DNA of 41,047 nucleotides, from positions 1-41,047 of the forward strand of contig JAFGBG010000100.1 in the NCBI GenBank assembly GCA_016933295.1, read 5' to 3'. Below the pieces are notes generated by a model. The model worked only from the letters and a program-made list of their open reading frames with translations. It was not told where the DNA came from and searched no databases. Within the stretch, counting starts at the first letter, position 1. Every line of letters starts with the position of its first letter. This DNA is from Sedimentisphaerales bacterium. Its GTDB lineage: Bacteria; Planctomycetota; Phycisphaerae; Sedimentisphaerales; Anaerobacaceae. The translations under genes and the position numbers were made by a program. Of the stretch, positions 14,473 to 22,019 are shown piece after piece.

Positions 14473-16056
14473 ATGAGTCTTTTTACATCTGATAGAAAAT
14501 CCGTAGTTTTACTGTTTGTCTCATCCGTTTTGGTTGCCGTGATATTGTCTGCGGTGACTGCCTTTAGTGGCACTTCGGGTTCAAGAGCGGGGGGTGCTGT
14601 GAGTCCCTCGACAATTTCTGCTTACGAAGATCGGCAGGCAATAGAGGCTTACGAGCAAAGAAATGCTCAAATTGATTCCAGGAAAATAGACAATATAACA
14701 TCAAACCATAATAATGCGGCTTTACTTTATTACCAGGCATTGTTGTTGAAACCTGACTATTCTCAGAGCGATTTAAATAAGATTTATGACGTTTACGGAG
14801 GCGCCGAGCCGGACACGCAGACAAGAATATTCCTTGGGAAATGGCTGCCCACGATGAAAATGTCCGAGATTGCTTCCCATATAAAGGGATGCACATGGGG
14901 GGCATATTCAGAACCGCAGATAGATGCACATTTTTTAAATACGAAGTTAAGGCCTCTTTGTTACGTTATTGCCGCGGATACGATTACACTTGCATCTGAC
15001 GGTCATTACAAGGCGGCCCTGGAACGATGTATGACGTTACGTCGGATTGCCAGGCATCTCAGCTACGATTCAAAATTACATATATCGTCGAGTCTGTTCG
15101 ATGGAATGGCCTTGAACGCTGTTCGTGTTATTCTCAGCGACATGCCGCCCGATGCGGATATTCTTACCTGGCTTCAGGGGCGGCTTTCTGAATTCCATGA
15201 AGCAACGCCTTTTTTTGAAAAACGTTTACAGAAATCTTTGAAAGAGAAAATAAACATGGTCCACTCATCCTCAGTTGCTAAACTCAGAGATATGCTCCTA
15301 AAAACAGCAACTGACGAACAGGCTCGGCAATATATCATTGCTCTGACGGATGAGCAAGTTCGGACGCGTGCTATCGAAACTGTACAAAGTTATTTTGTCT
15401 CGATATTTGAAATATTACATAGTGACAAAAGTGCAGAGCAAAAACGTTCGGAAATAGAAGCGCTTGCTAATTATAAACCGAATATAGATCTCTTTAGAGC
15501 GTCAATGAATATATATAATGAATTTGGGGGAGGAATTAGTAGCTTTATAACAGGAATAGACGCTGAAATGACAGAAGAACAGAAACTGTCTGAAATCCAG
15601 AAAATTATCGAAAAATCTGCTGAACCGAATGCAATTAAGTCATTGACTATGTTTTCCGATGCTTTGAAAAAGAAAATTGATTTCGGTTTTATAGCAGATA
15701 ACAAAATAACGAACGATCAAAAACTTTTAGAAATGAAAAAAGCTTTGAAAGAGCTGGCTAATGCATTTGCTTTGGAAACGTCAACATTTGGAATTCCAGC
15801 GTATATTATAACTGGAAGTCTGTTTAAATCTCATATTGGATATGAGGCTCAGGTAAACAGTACAAAGGCCGCTGTTGAGATTTATCTTGTCACGGCAAAA
15901 ACGGGGAAGCTTCCCGAAAAACTCCCTGATTATCTACCGAAAGACCCATATACGGGCGAAGCCTTTGAGTATGAAACCTCAGGCGATGGTTTTGTTCTCC
16001 GCTGCCGGGACGAAGATAAAACGGAATTCAAATTTAAAATCCGGATAGGAGAATAG
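14473..16056 (+). CDS. Exported protein of unknown function with pseudopilin-like C-terminal segment
   Basis: I do not recognise this 527-residue protein as a named family. It has an N-terminal membrane segment at about 11-30 and then a soluble, mostly helical region, so it is probably periplasmic and anchored. Residues about 75-240 (starting AALLYYQALLLKPD) look like the helical-hairpin secreted proteins common in planctomycetes. The last 65 residues (GKLPEKLPDYLPKDPYTGE, then FEYE and GFVLRCR) resemble the C-terminal end of type II secretion pseudopilins, where a proline-rich segment leads to DPYTGxPF. The middle is acidic and Lys-rich with some repetition (EQKLSEIQKIIEKS / DQKLLEMKKALKEL). 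It is followed two bases after its stop by the ankyrin-SUMF1 gene, so the two are surely co-expressed. Confidence 0.6.
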   Translation: MSLFTSDRKSVVLLFVSSVLVAVILSAVTAFSGTSGSRAGGAVSPSTISAYEDRQAIEAYEQRNAQIDSRKIDNITSNHNNAALLYYQALLLKPDYSQSDLNKIYDVYGGAEPDTQTRIFLGKWLPTMKMSEIASHIKGCTWGAYSEPQIDAHFLNTKLRPLCYVIAADTITLASDGHYKAALERCMTLRRIARHLSYDSKLHISSSLFDGMALNAVRVILSDMPPDADILTWLQGRLSEFHEATPFFEKRLQKSLKEKINMVHSSSVAKLRDMLLKTATDEQARQYIIALTDEQVRTRAIETVQSYFVSIFEILHSDKSAEQKRSEIEALANYKPNIDLFRASMNIYNEFGGGISSFITGIDAEMTEEQKLSEIQKIIEKSAEPNAIKSLTMFSDALKKKIDFGFIADNKITNDQKLLEMKKALKELANAFALETSTFGIPAYIITGSLFKSHIGYEAQVNSTKAAVEIYLVTAKTGKLPEKLPDYLPKDPYTGEAFEYETSGDGFVLRCRDEDKTEFKFKIRIGE

Positions 16057-16058
16057 AA

Positions 16059-17723
16059 ATGATGAAGGCCAAAAGTATTATAATTTTCGGGGCAATAATA
16101 GCAGTGGCGATATCTGCCTTGACAGTAACAGTAATGGCTGTACCAGCTGATACGTCGGTTTCGGATGAAAAAAGAAAATTAAATCAGGAATTTTTTAACG
16201 CCGCTAAAAAAGGCGACCTTGAAAAAGTCAAGCAGCTTTTAGAGAAGGGCGCCGATCTTAATGCTAACGATACTGATTATATAATAGAAGGTGCTACTGT
16301 TTTAATAATGGCTTCAAGAGAAGGACATTTAGAGATAGTTAAATTCCTTATCGAAAAAGGCGCTGACGTAAATGCTGTTGCCGCTAACGGCGAACTTGAG
16401 TGGACAGCGTTAATGATATCCTTATTTAGAGAACATTTAGAGATAGTTAAATTCCTTATTGACAATGGAGCCGACGTTAATAGCGAAATTAGCTTTGATG
16501 GCAAAAAAGACGGTGTTACAGCTTTAATGTCAGCTTCAAGTATAGGGAATTTGGATATTGTAAAATCCCTTGTTGTCAAAGGCGCTGATATTAATGCTGT
16601 TGCTACTGTTGGTAATGCCGAAGGTGAAACGGCATTAATGAACGCTTCGATGCAGGGGCAACTGGGTGTAGTAAAATTCCTCGTTGAAAATGGGGCAGAT
16701 GTTAATGCTATTGTTGCTTATAAATCGAGAAGTGATGCCGATACTGCTTTAACATTAGCCTCAAGGCAGGGACATTCTGACATCGAGAAATTTCTCATCG
16801 AAAACGGAGCCGACATTAATGCTGTTAACCAGAAAAGAAAAACTCTGCAAGGCTCTGATACAGAAAGCGTTGATACCGAAATTTTAGTTAAATTTGAACC
16901 TGAACAAGTCAAAGGTAATTATAAGCCTGAATACCGATTCGTAGAAAAAACTACCGGCTTGAAAAAGAAAAGAATTGATTTGGGCGGCGATATAACTATG
17001 GAATTCGTTTATATACCGGCAGGTGAGTTTTTGATGGGCAGCCCGCCTGATGCGAATCAGAATATCTTAAATTATGATGAAAGACCTCAGCATCGAGTTA
17101 AGATAAGTAAAGGTTTCTGGATGGGAGTTTATGAGGTAACTAATGGCCAGTATCAGCAGTTTGTAAAGGAAAGTAATTATGACGGTGTTCGAGAATCAAA
17201 TGCTAATTATTTAAGACATTTGAAAAATTCCGGGCAACAAGCGGGGTCTGAATATCCTGTATGCTGGATTTCATGGAATAATGCCCGTGCTTTTTGTGAA
17301 TGGTTGAGCGCCAAAGAGGGCAAAACATACCGTTTACCTACCGAGGCTCAGTGGGAATATGCTTGCAGGGCCAACAGCAAGGAACCTTTAAATATTAAAG
17401 ATGACGGTTTATTTCTCCAATCTTCAGGCGGAAGGGCCTCAAGTATGAGAAGTACACATCCGGCAGGTCAGAATCAACCTAATTCATTCGGTTTATATGA
17501 TATGTATGATAATGTGAAGGAATGGTGCCAAGACTGGTACGGTTTTTATTCAAATGCTGCTGAAATAGATCCTCAGGGATTGAAATTCGGAGATAAGCGG
17601 GCTGTTCGCGGCGATTATTCCGGAAATATCATCTCATACAGTTACACTGAACGTTCCAGTAGGTTGCCGGGCGAGCCGAGCCGCGAAATCGGATTTCGTG
17701 TTGTTTGCGAGGACTCTGAATAA
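16059..17723 (+). CDS. Exported ankyrin-repeat/SUMF1-domain fusion protein
   Basis: The 554-residue product has a signal peptide (about 1-28, ending TVMAVPA). Six ankyrin repeats follow at about 36-260, each about 36 residues with the G-A-D-[LVI]-N-A turn and the L-x-[IV]-V-K-x-L helix. A linker leads to a formylglycine-generating-enzyme-like (SUMF1) domain at about 305-552, with IPAGEFLMGS, the GVYEVTNGQY and YRLPTEAQWEYACRA segments, and a final IGFRVV. The stretch that in true formylglycine-generating enzymes carries the active cysteines reads SYTERSSRLP, so sulfatase activation is unlikely; many bacterial SUMF1 domains act instead as C-type-lectin-like binding folds. AGGAG precedes the ATG at 16059. 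It is tightly coupled to the preceding gene. A protein-binding role outside the cytoplasm is inferred. Confidence 0.85.
   Translation: MMKAKSIIIFGAIIAVAISALTVTVMAVPADTSVSDEKRKLNQEFFNAAKKGDLEKVKQLLEKGADLNANDTDYIIEGATVLIMASREGHLEIVKFLIEKGADVNAVAANGELEWTALMISLFREHLEIVKFLIDNGADVNSEISFDGKKDGVTALMSASSIGNLDIVKSLVVKGADINAVATVGNAEGETALMNASMQGQLGVVKFLVENGADVNAIVAYKSRSDADTALTLASRQGHSDIEKFLIENGADINAVNQKRKTLQGSDTESVDTEILVKFEPEQVKGNYKPEYRFVEKTTGLKKKRIDLGGDITMEFVYIPAGEFLMGSPPDANQNILNYDERPQHRVKISKGFWMGVYEVTNGQYQQFVKESNYDGVRESNANYLRHLKNSGQQAGSEYPVCWISWNNARAFCEWLSAKEGKTYRLPTEAQWEYACRANSKEPLNIKDDGLFLQSSGGRASSMRSTHPAGQNQPNSFGLYDMYDNVKEWCQDWYGFYSNAAEIDPQGLKFGDKRAVRGDYSGNIISYSYTERSSRLPGEPSREIGFRVVCEDSE
16325..16459 (+). 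repeat. Identical 27-base direct repeat inside the ankyrin region
   Basis: The 27 bases at 16325-16351 recur unchanged at 16433-16459, exactly 108 bases (36 codons) away, in the second and third ankyrin repeats. The other repeats are diverged at DNA level. This points to a recent duplication or gene conversion within the gene. Confidence 0.75.
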
Positions 17724-17908
17724 TAAATTCCTTAAGTTCCAGCGTTTTCTCCTTGTGAATTCAGTTTGGTGTCCGGTACATTTTTTACGTTCCCGACGAA
17801 CGCAGCATGCCGAACATATTCTATTATAGACGCTATACGCTGTTCGCTGAACGCTGATAAACAACGTGCCGTATCAAGGTCATTTTGCACAAAACGGGTG
17901 GATTTTTC

Positions 17909-17936
17909 TTGAAATTATGCCGGAACGAGATATAAT
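17909..17936 (+). promoter_or_regulatory. Sigma70-type promoter at the entry of the repeat island
   Basis: TTGAAA (17909-17914), a 16-base spacer and TATAAT (17931-17936). The spacer contains GCCGGAA followed by five bases before the -10, the same arrangement as at 3737-3765. Transcription would run from about 17943 into the repeats toward carB; there is no supported gene directly downstream. Confidence 0.5.
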
Positions 17937-18507
17937 ACGATTCTACAATTAAATATGATAAATCATCAAATTAGAGGGGGGCAAGTCAGCGAATCAGTTA
18001 ATCAGTTAATGAGTAAATCAGTAAATGAGTTAAAGGGTAATTTATATCCTCATCAACTCATACACTCATATACTTATATACACCACAATATGCTTATGCA
18101 CCTATGTTCCTTTGTGCCTATGAATCTTTTTTGCAAAACGAAGCCAATTTTTACGACAGAATACAGAACATAGAATTCAGAAGACAGAATAAAGGATGTT
18201 TATAAGGGATTATCCAATATGAGATTACAATACAATTTCAACGGCGGTTTCCTTGAATGTTTCTCCTAATATCACTAAAGATTGGACGAGAAAACGAAGC
18301 CAATTTATTCGTACTGCGTGATGCGTAACGCGTATTGCGAAAAGCTATTTGAAAAAACGAAGCCAATCCGGCTTCGCCTATGGCTACGCCGGGACAGGTT
18401 TTTACGATTTGGCGATTCGTGGATGGCGCATAAGTTTGGAATCAACCGTCGATTTCAGTGTTGTTATGGGCGATTTTGGTCAAATACGATTTTATTGTAA
18501 CTTGCAT

Positions 18508-18536
18508 TTGACAATAGAACGGATATGTAGTCTAAT
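18508..18536 (+). promoter_or_regulatory. carB: Sigma70-type promoter of carB
   Basis: A perfect TTGACA (18508-18513), a 17-base spacer and TCTAAT (18531-18536, five of six matches). The start would be near 18543, giving a leader of about 62 bases before the carB ATG at 18605. The leader contains the diverged fourth copy of the island's repeat at 18562-18576. Confidence 0.7.
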
Positions 18537-18604
18537 CCCAGTCAATTTACGAAATTGTGGCAAAACGAAGGTAATTGGAACATTTTTGGCCAGGAGAATT
18601 CAGT

Positions 18605-21600
18605 ATGCCAAAGCGAGATGACATCAACAAGGTAATGATTATTGGTTCAGGTCCCATTATAATCGGCCAGGCGTGTGAGTTTGACTATTCCGGCACGCAG
18701 GCCTGCAAGGCCCTTCGGAAATTGGGTTATGAGATTGTGTTGGTCAATTCCAATCCGGCGACGATTATGACGGACCCCGGCATGGCGGACGTGACGTATA
18801 TCGAGCCGTTGAATCTTCAGACAATGACGAAAATCATCGAAAAAGAACGGCCGGACGCACTTCTACCGAACCTTGGCGGCCAGAGCGGACTGAATCTTTC
18901 TTCGGAACTAGCAAAAGCCGGCGTACTCAAAAAATATGGCGTGAGAGTTATCGGTGTTCAGGTTGATGCCATCGAACGCGGCGAAGACAGGATCGAATTC
19001 AAAAATACCATGAACAAGCTGGGAATAGAAATGCCTAAAAGCGACCCGGCATATAGCGTAGAGGAAGCGGAGAAAATCGCAAAAAAACTCGGCTATCCTG
19101 TTGTCGTTCGTCCCGCATATACGATGGGCGGCACCGGCGGGGGGCTGGTTTATAACGTGGATGAATTGAGAATCGTTGCCGCAAGAGGGCTTTCGGCAAG
19201 TCTCGTCGGACAAATCCTCATCGAAGAATCCGTGCTCGGATGGGAAGAGCTGGAGCTTGAAGTTGTAAGAGATGCCAAGAGTCAGAAGATAACCGTCTGT
19301 TTTATCGAGAACGTCGATGCGATGGGAATACACACCGGCGATTCTTACTGCACCGCACCTATGCTGACGATAGACGAAAAATTGCAGAAGAGGCTTCAGA
19401 AATATTCCTACGATATTGTTGACGCGATAGAAGTCATCGGCGGCACAAATATTCAATTTGCTCACGATCCTGATACCGGCAGAGTCGTAGTAATAGAAAT
19501 TAATCCGCGAACGTCACGCTCTTCGGCGCTTGCATCGAAAGCTACCGGTTTTCCGATTGCTCTTGTCTCTTCGCTGCTGGCAGGGGGCATGACCTTGGAT
19601 GAAATTCCGTACTGGAGAGATGGAACTCTCGAGAAGTACACGCCGTCCGGCGAATATGTCGTCGTCAAATTCGCCCGATGGGCGTTCGAGAAATTCAAAG
19701 GCGTCGAGGATAAGCTCGGCACGCAGATGCGCGCCGTCGGCGAGGTGATGAGTATCGGCAAAAACTACAAGGAAGCGTTCCAGAAAGCAATACGCTCTTT
19801 GGAGAACGGCAGATATGGGCTTGGTTTCGCGAAAAATTTCAACAAGTTGTCGTTGGAGGAATTGATGGGCCTTCTCAATAATCCGACAAGCGAGCGCCAG
19901 TTCATTATGTATGAGGCTCTTCGCAAGGGCGCCACGCCGAAGCAGCTATTCGAGAAAACATATATCAAAGAATGGTTTATCCAGCAAATGGCCGAGCTTG
20001 TGGCGATTGAGGAACAAATCCTTAAGTATAAAGGCAAATCGATTCCGGATGAGATTTTGACTCAGGCCAAAAAAGACGGTTTCGCCGACCGCTATCTGGC
20101 GCAAATTCTCGGAACAACTGAAGAGAAAATCCGCGAGCAGAGAACGAAGCTCGGCGTTGTCGAAGGCTGGGAGCCGGTACCTGTAAGCGGTGTGGAAGAT
20201 GCGGCATATTATTTCTCGACATACAACGCACTCGATAAAGTTTCAACGACCAAAAATCGCAAGATTATGGTCCTCGGCGGCGGACCGAACAGAATCGGGC
20301 AGGGCATCGAATTCGATTATTGCTGTGTGCACGCCGCTTTTGCACTGCGCGACGAAGGCCTGGAGACCATCATGGTCAACTGCAATCCCGAAACCGTCTC
20401 GACTGATTACGACACATCCGACAAGCTGTATTTCGAGCCGCTTACGGTCGAGGATGTTTTGAGTATTTACGAAAAAGAAAAACCGGACGGTGTCATCGTG
20501 CAGTTCGGCGGGCAGACGCCGTTGAACATCGCCCGGCAGCTTGAGGATGCCGGCGTGAAAATAATCGGGACGACCCCGGAGACAATCGACCTGGCGGAAG
20601 ACCGTGACAGGTTCCGGGCGATGATGAAGAAATTGAAAATACCCATGCCCGAATCGGGAATGGCCAGCTCTCTCGAAGAGGCGCTGAAGATAGCGAAGCG
20701 AATCGGCTATCCGCTGATGGTGCGCCCGTCGTACGTGCTGGGCGGACGCGGCATGGAAGTGGTTCACGACGAGGAAATGCTGCGCCAGTATGTCGCCGCG
20801 GCCGTGGAGGTGACACCGGAAAGACCGATACTCATAGATAAATTCTTGGTCAACGCAATCGAAGCGGAGGCCGACGCCATTTCCGACGGCAAAGAAGTAT
20901 TCGTCCCGGCGGTCATGGAGCATATAGAGCTTGCCGGAGTGCATTCGGGAGATTCGGCCTGTGTCATTCCTCCGGTCTCAATCCCGCATAAACATATCGA
21001 TACCATCTGCGAATACACGAAAAAAATAGCGACCAAACTCAAGGTCGTCGGCCTGATGAATATGCAGTATGCAATCGCCGACGGTGTTGTTTATGTTCTC
21101 GAGGCGAATCCGCGTGCGTCGAGGACCGTGCCGCTCGTTTCTAAAGTCTGCGGAATTTCGATGGCACGCGTGGCGACGCAAATTATGCTCGGCAAAAAAA
21201 TAGCGGATCTCGATTTAAAGCATAAGAAGATTCCTCATTTCGGCGTAAAAGAGGCGGTATTCCCGTTTAATATGTTCCAGGAGGTAGATCCTTTGCTTGG
21301 CCCGGAGATGCGTTCGACCGGCGAAGTTTTGGGCCTGGCTGATTCGTACGGCCTGGCATTTTTCAAGGCTCAGGAGGCTACACAGCAGCCGCTGCCTTCG
21401 GAAGGAACGGTTCTGATTACCGTAGCCGATCCCGACAAAACTTCGATCGCGGAAACGGCGAGAGCATTTAACGAGATTAATTTCAAAATTCTCGCAACGG
21501 AAGGGACTCACAAATATTTGACCGAAAAAGGTATCGAATCTCAGCATATTCTGAAAGTTTACGAAGGCAGGCCTAATATTGTTGATGCAATCAAAAACAG

Positions 21601-21805
21601 GGAGATTCACCTGATAATTAATACTCCTGTCGGCAAAAGGAGCAAACACGACGATTCCTATATCAGAAAAGCCGCAATAAAGTATAAAATACCGTACATT
21701 ACAACGACGACAGCCGCCGCCGCCACCGTCAAAGGCATCGCCGCAAGGCAGGGCAGGGAGCCTGTTGTGAAATCTTTACAGGATTATCACGCCGGACTTG
21801 TATAA
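18605..21805 (+). CDS. carB: Carbamoyl-phosphate synthase large subunit
   Basis: The 1066-residue protein is a full-length CarB (about 1070 residues in E. coli). It makes carbamoyl phosphate from bicarbonate, two ATP and ammonia delivered by CarA, feeding pyrimidine and arginine synthesis in the cytoplasm. The two homologous ATP-grasp halves are evident: the first opens VMIIGSGPIIIGQACEFDYSG near residue 9, and the second opens IMVLGGGPNRIGQGIEFDYCC near 555, each with NSNPAT or NCNPET and a glycine-rich ATP loop (TMGGTGGG, VLGGRGME). The C-terminal methylglyoxal-synthase-like regulatory domain spans about 935-1060. The ATG at 18605 is chosen for AGGAGA upstream; the TTG at 18575 is rejected. 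No carA is adjacent. Confidence 0.97.
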   Translation: MPKRDDINKVMIIGSGPIIIGQACEFDYSGTQACKALRKLGYEIVLVNSNPATIMTDPGMADVTYIEPLNLQTMTKIIEKERPDALLPNLGGQSGLNLSSELAKAGVLKKYGVRVIGVQVDAIERGEDRIEFKNTMNKLGIEMPKSDPAYSVEEAEKIAKKLGYPVVVRPAYTMGGTGGGLVYNVDELRIVAARGLSASLVGQILIEESVLGWEELELEVVRDAKSQKITVCFIENVDAMGIHTGDSYCTAPMLTIDEKLQKRLQKYSYDIVDAIEVIGGTNIQFAHDPDTGRVVVIEINPRTSRSSALASKATGFPIALVSSLLAGGMTLDEIPYWRDGTLEKYTPSGEYVVVKFARWAFEKFKGVEDKLGTQMRAVGEVMSIGKNYKEAFQKAIRSLENGRYGLGFAKNFNKLSLEELMGLLNNPTSERQFIMYEALRKGATPKQLFEKTYIKEWFIQQMAELVAIEEQILKYKGKSIPDEILTQAKKDGFADRYLAQILGTTEEKIREQRTKLGVVEGWEPVPVSGVEDAAYYFSTYNALDKVSTTKNRKIMVLGGGPNRIGQGIEFDYCCVHAAFALRDEGLETIMVNCNPETVSTDYDTSDKLYFEPLTVEDVLSIYEKEKPDGVIVQFGGQTPLNIARQLEDAGVKIIGTTPETIDLAEDRDRFRAMMKKLKIPMPESGMASSLEEALKIAKRIGYPLMVRPSYVLGGRGMEVVHDEEMLRQYVAAAVEVTPERPILIDKFLVNAIEAEADAISDGKEVFVPAVMEHIELAGVHSGDSACVIPPVSIPHKHIDTICEYTKKIATKLKVVGLMNMQYAIADGVVYVLEANPRASRTVPLVSKVCGISMARVATQIMLGKKIADLDLKHKKIPHFGVKEAVFPFNMFQEVDPLLGPEMRSTGEVLGLADSYGLAFFKAQEATQQPLPSEGTVLITVADPDKTSIAETARAFNEINFKILATEGTHKYLTEKGIESQHILKVYEGRPNIVDAIKNREIHLIINTPVGKRSKHDDSYIRKAAIKYKIPYITTTTAAAATVKGIAARQGREPVVKSLQDYHAGLV

Positions 21806-21869
21806 TCCGGCAAGAAATGCGGCTTTCATTTCTAAATGCACAGAGACTACAAAAATGTCTCGGCCGGAT
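21791..21869 (+). promoter_or_regulatory. Alternative RNA structures at the carB 3' end
   Basis: ATCCGGC (21805-21811), beginning in the carB stop codon, can pair with GCCGGAT (21863-21869), enclosing two hairpins: AGAAATG/CATTTCT (21813-21819 with 21827-21833) and GAGAC/GTCTC (21843-21847 with 21857-21861). The core TCCGGC can instead pair upstream with GCCGGA (21791-21796) inside carB. It could end or stabilise the carB transcript or form the leader of the kinase gene. No strong T-run follows. Confidence 0.4.
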
Positions 21870-22019
21870 GTTTCTTAAAAAACTTGTTGACTTTTCAATA
21901 TTTATCAGGTAAGCAATACTATGATAGTGGTTGAATAATGGCTTTTGTGATGAATGAGGCGGTCGAATATAGATTTACAGATATGTTCGACGGGCAGGCA
22001 ACCTTTGGAGAACGGAATC

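Larger units (their letters stand above)
17724..18604. repeat. Intergenic island of short degenerate repeats upstream of carB
   Basis: This 880-base gap has no credible gene but much repetition. AAAACGAAGCCAAT occurs at 18135, 18291 and 18354, with a fourth diverged copy (AAAACGAAGGTAATT) at 18562. Near 17990-18035 a run alternates AATCAGTT, AATGAGTT and AATCAGTA. At 18092-18123 a 9-10 base unit of the form CTATGTTC/CTTTGTGC/CTATG repeats. At 18150-18192 ACAGAAT-like units recur. At 17830-17860 CGCT-containing units repeat around TTCGCTGAACGCTG. A 7-bp hairpin CGAAGCC/GGCTTCG sits at 18358-18376. Open frames through here give repeated KTKPI peptides and are almost surely spurious. Confidence 0.7.

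Noticed and set aside
17990-18200. CRISPR array
   Set aside because: The repeats are short, degenerate and irregularly spaced, with no spacers of constant length and no cas genes.
17955-18500. Short plus-strand frames giving KTKPI-containing peptides
   Set aside because: They are translations of interspersed repeats; the same unit reads in different frames and nothing else is conserved.
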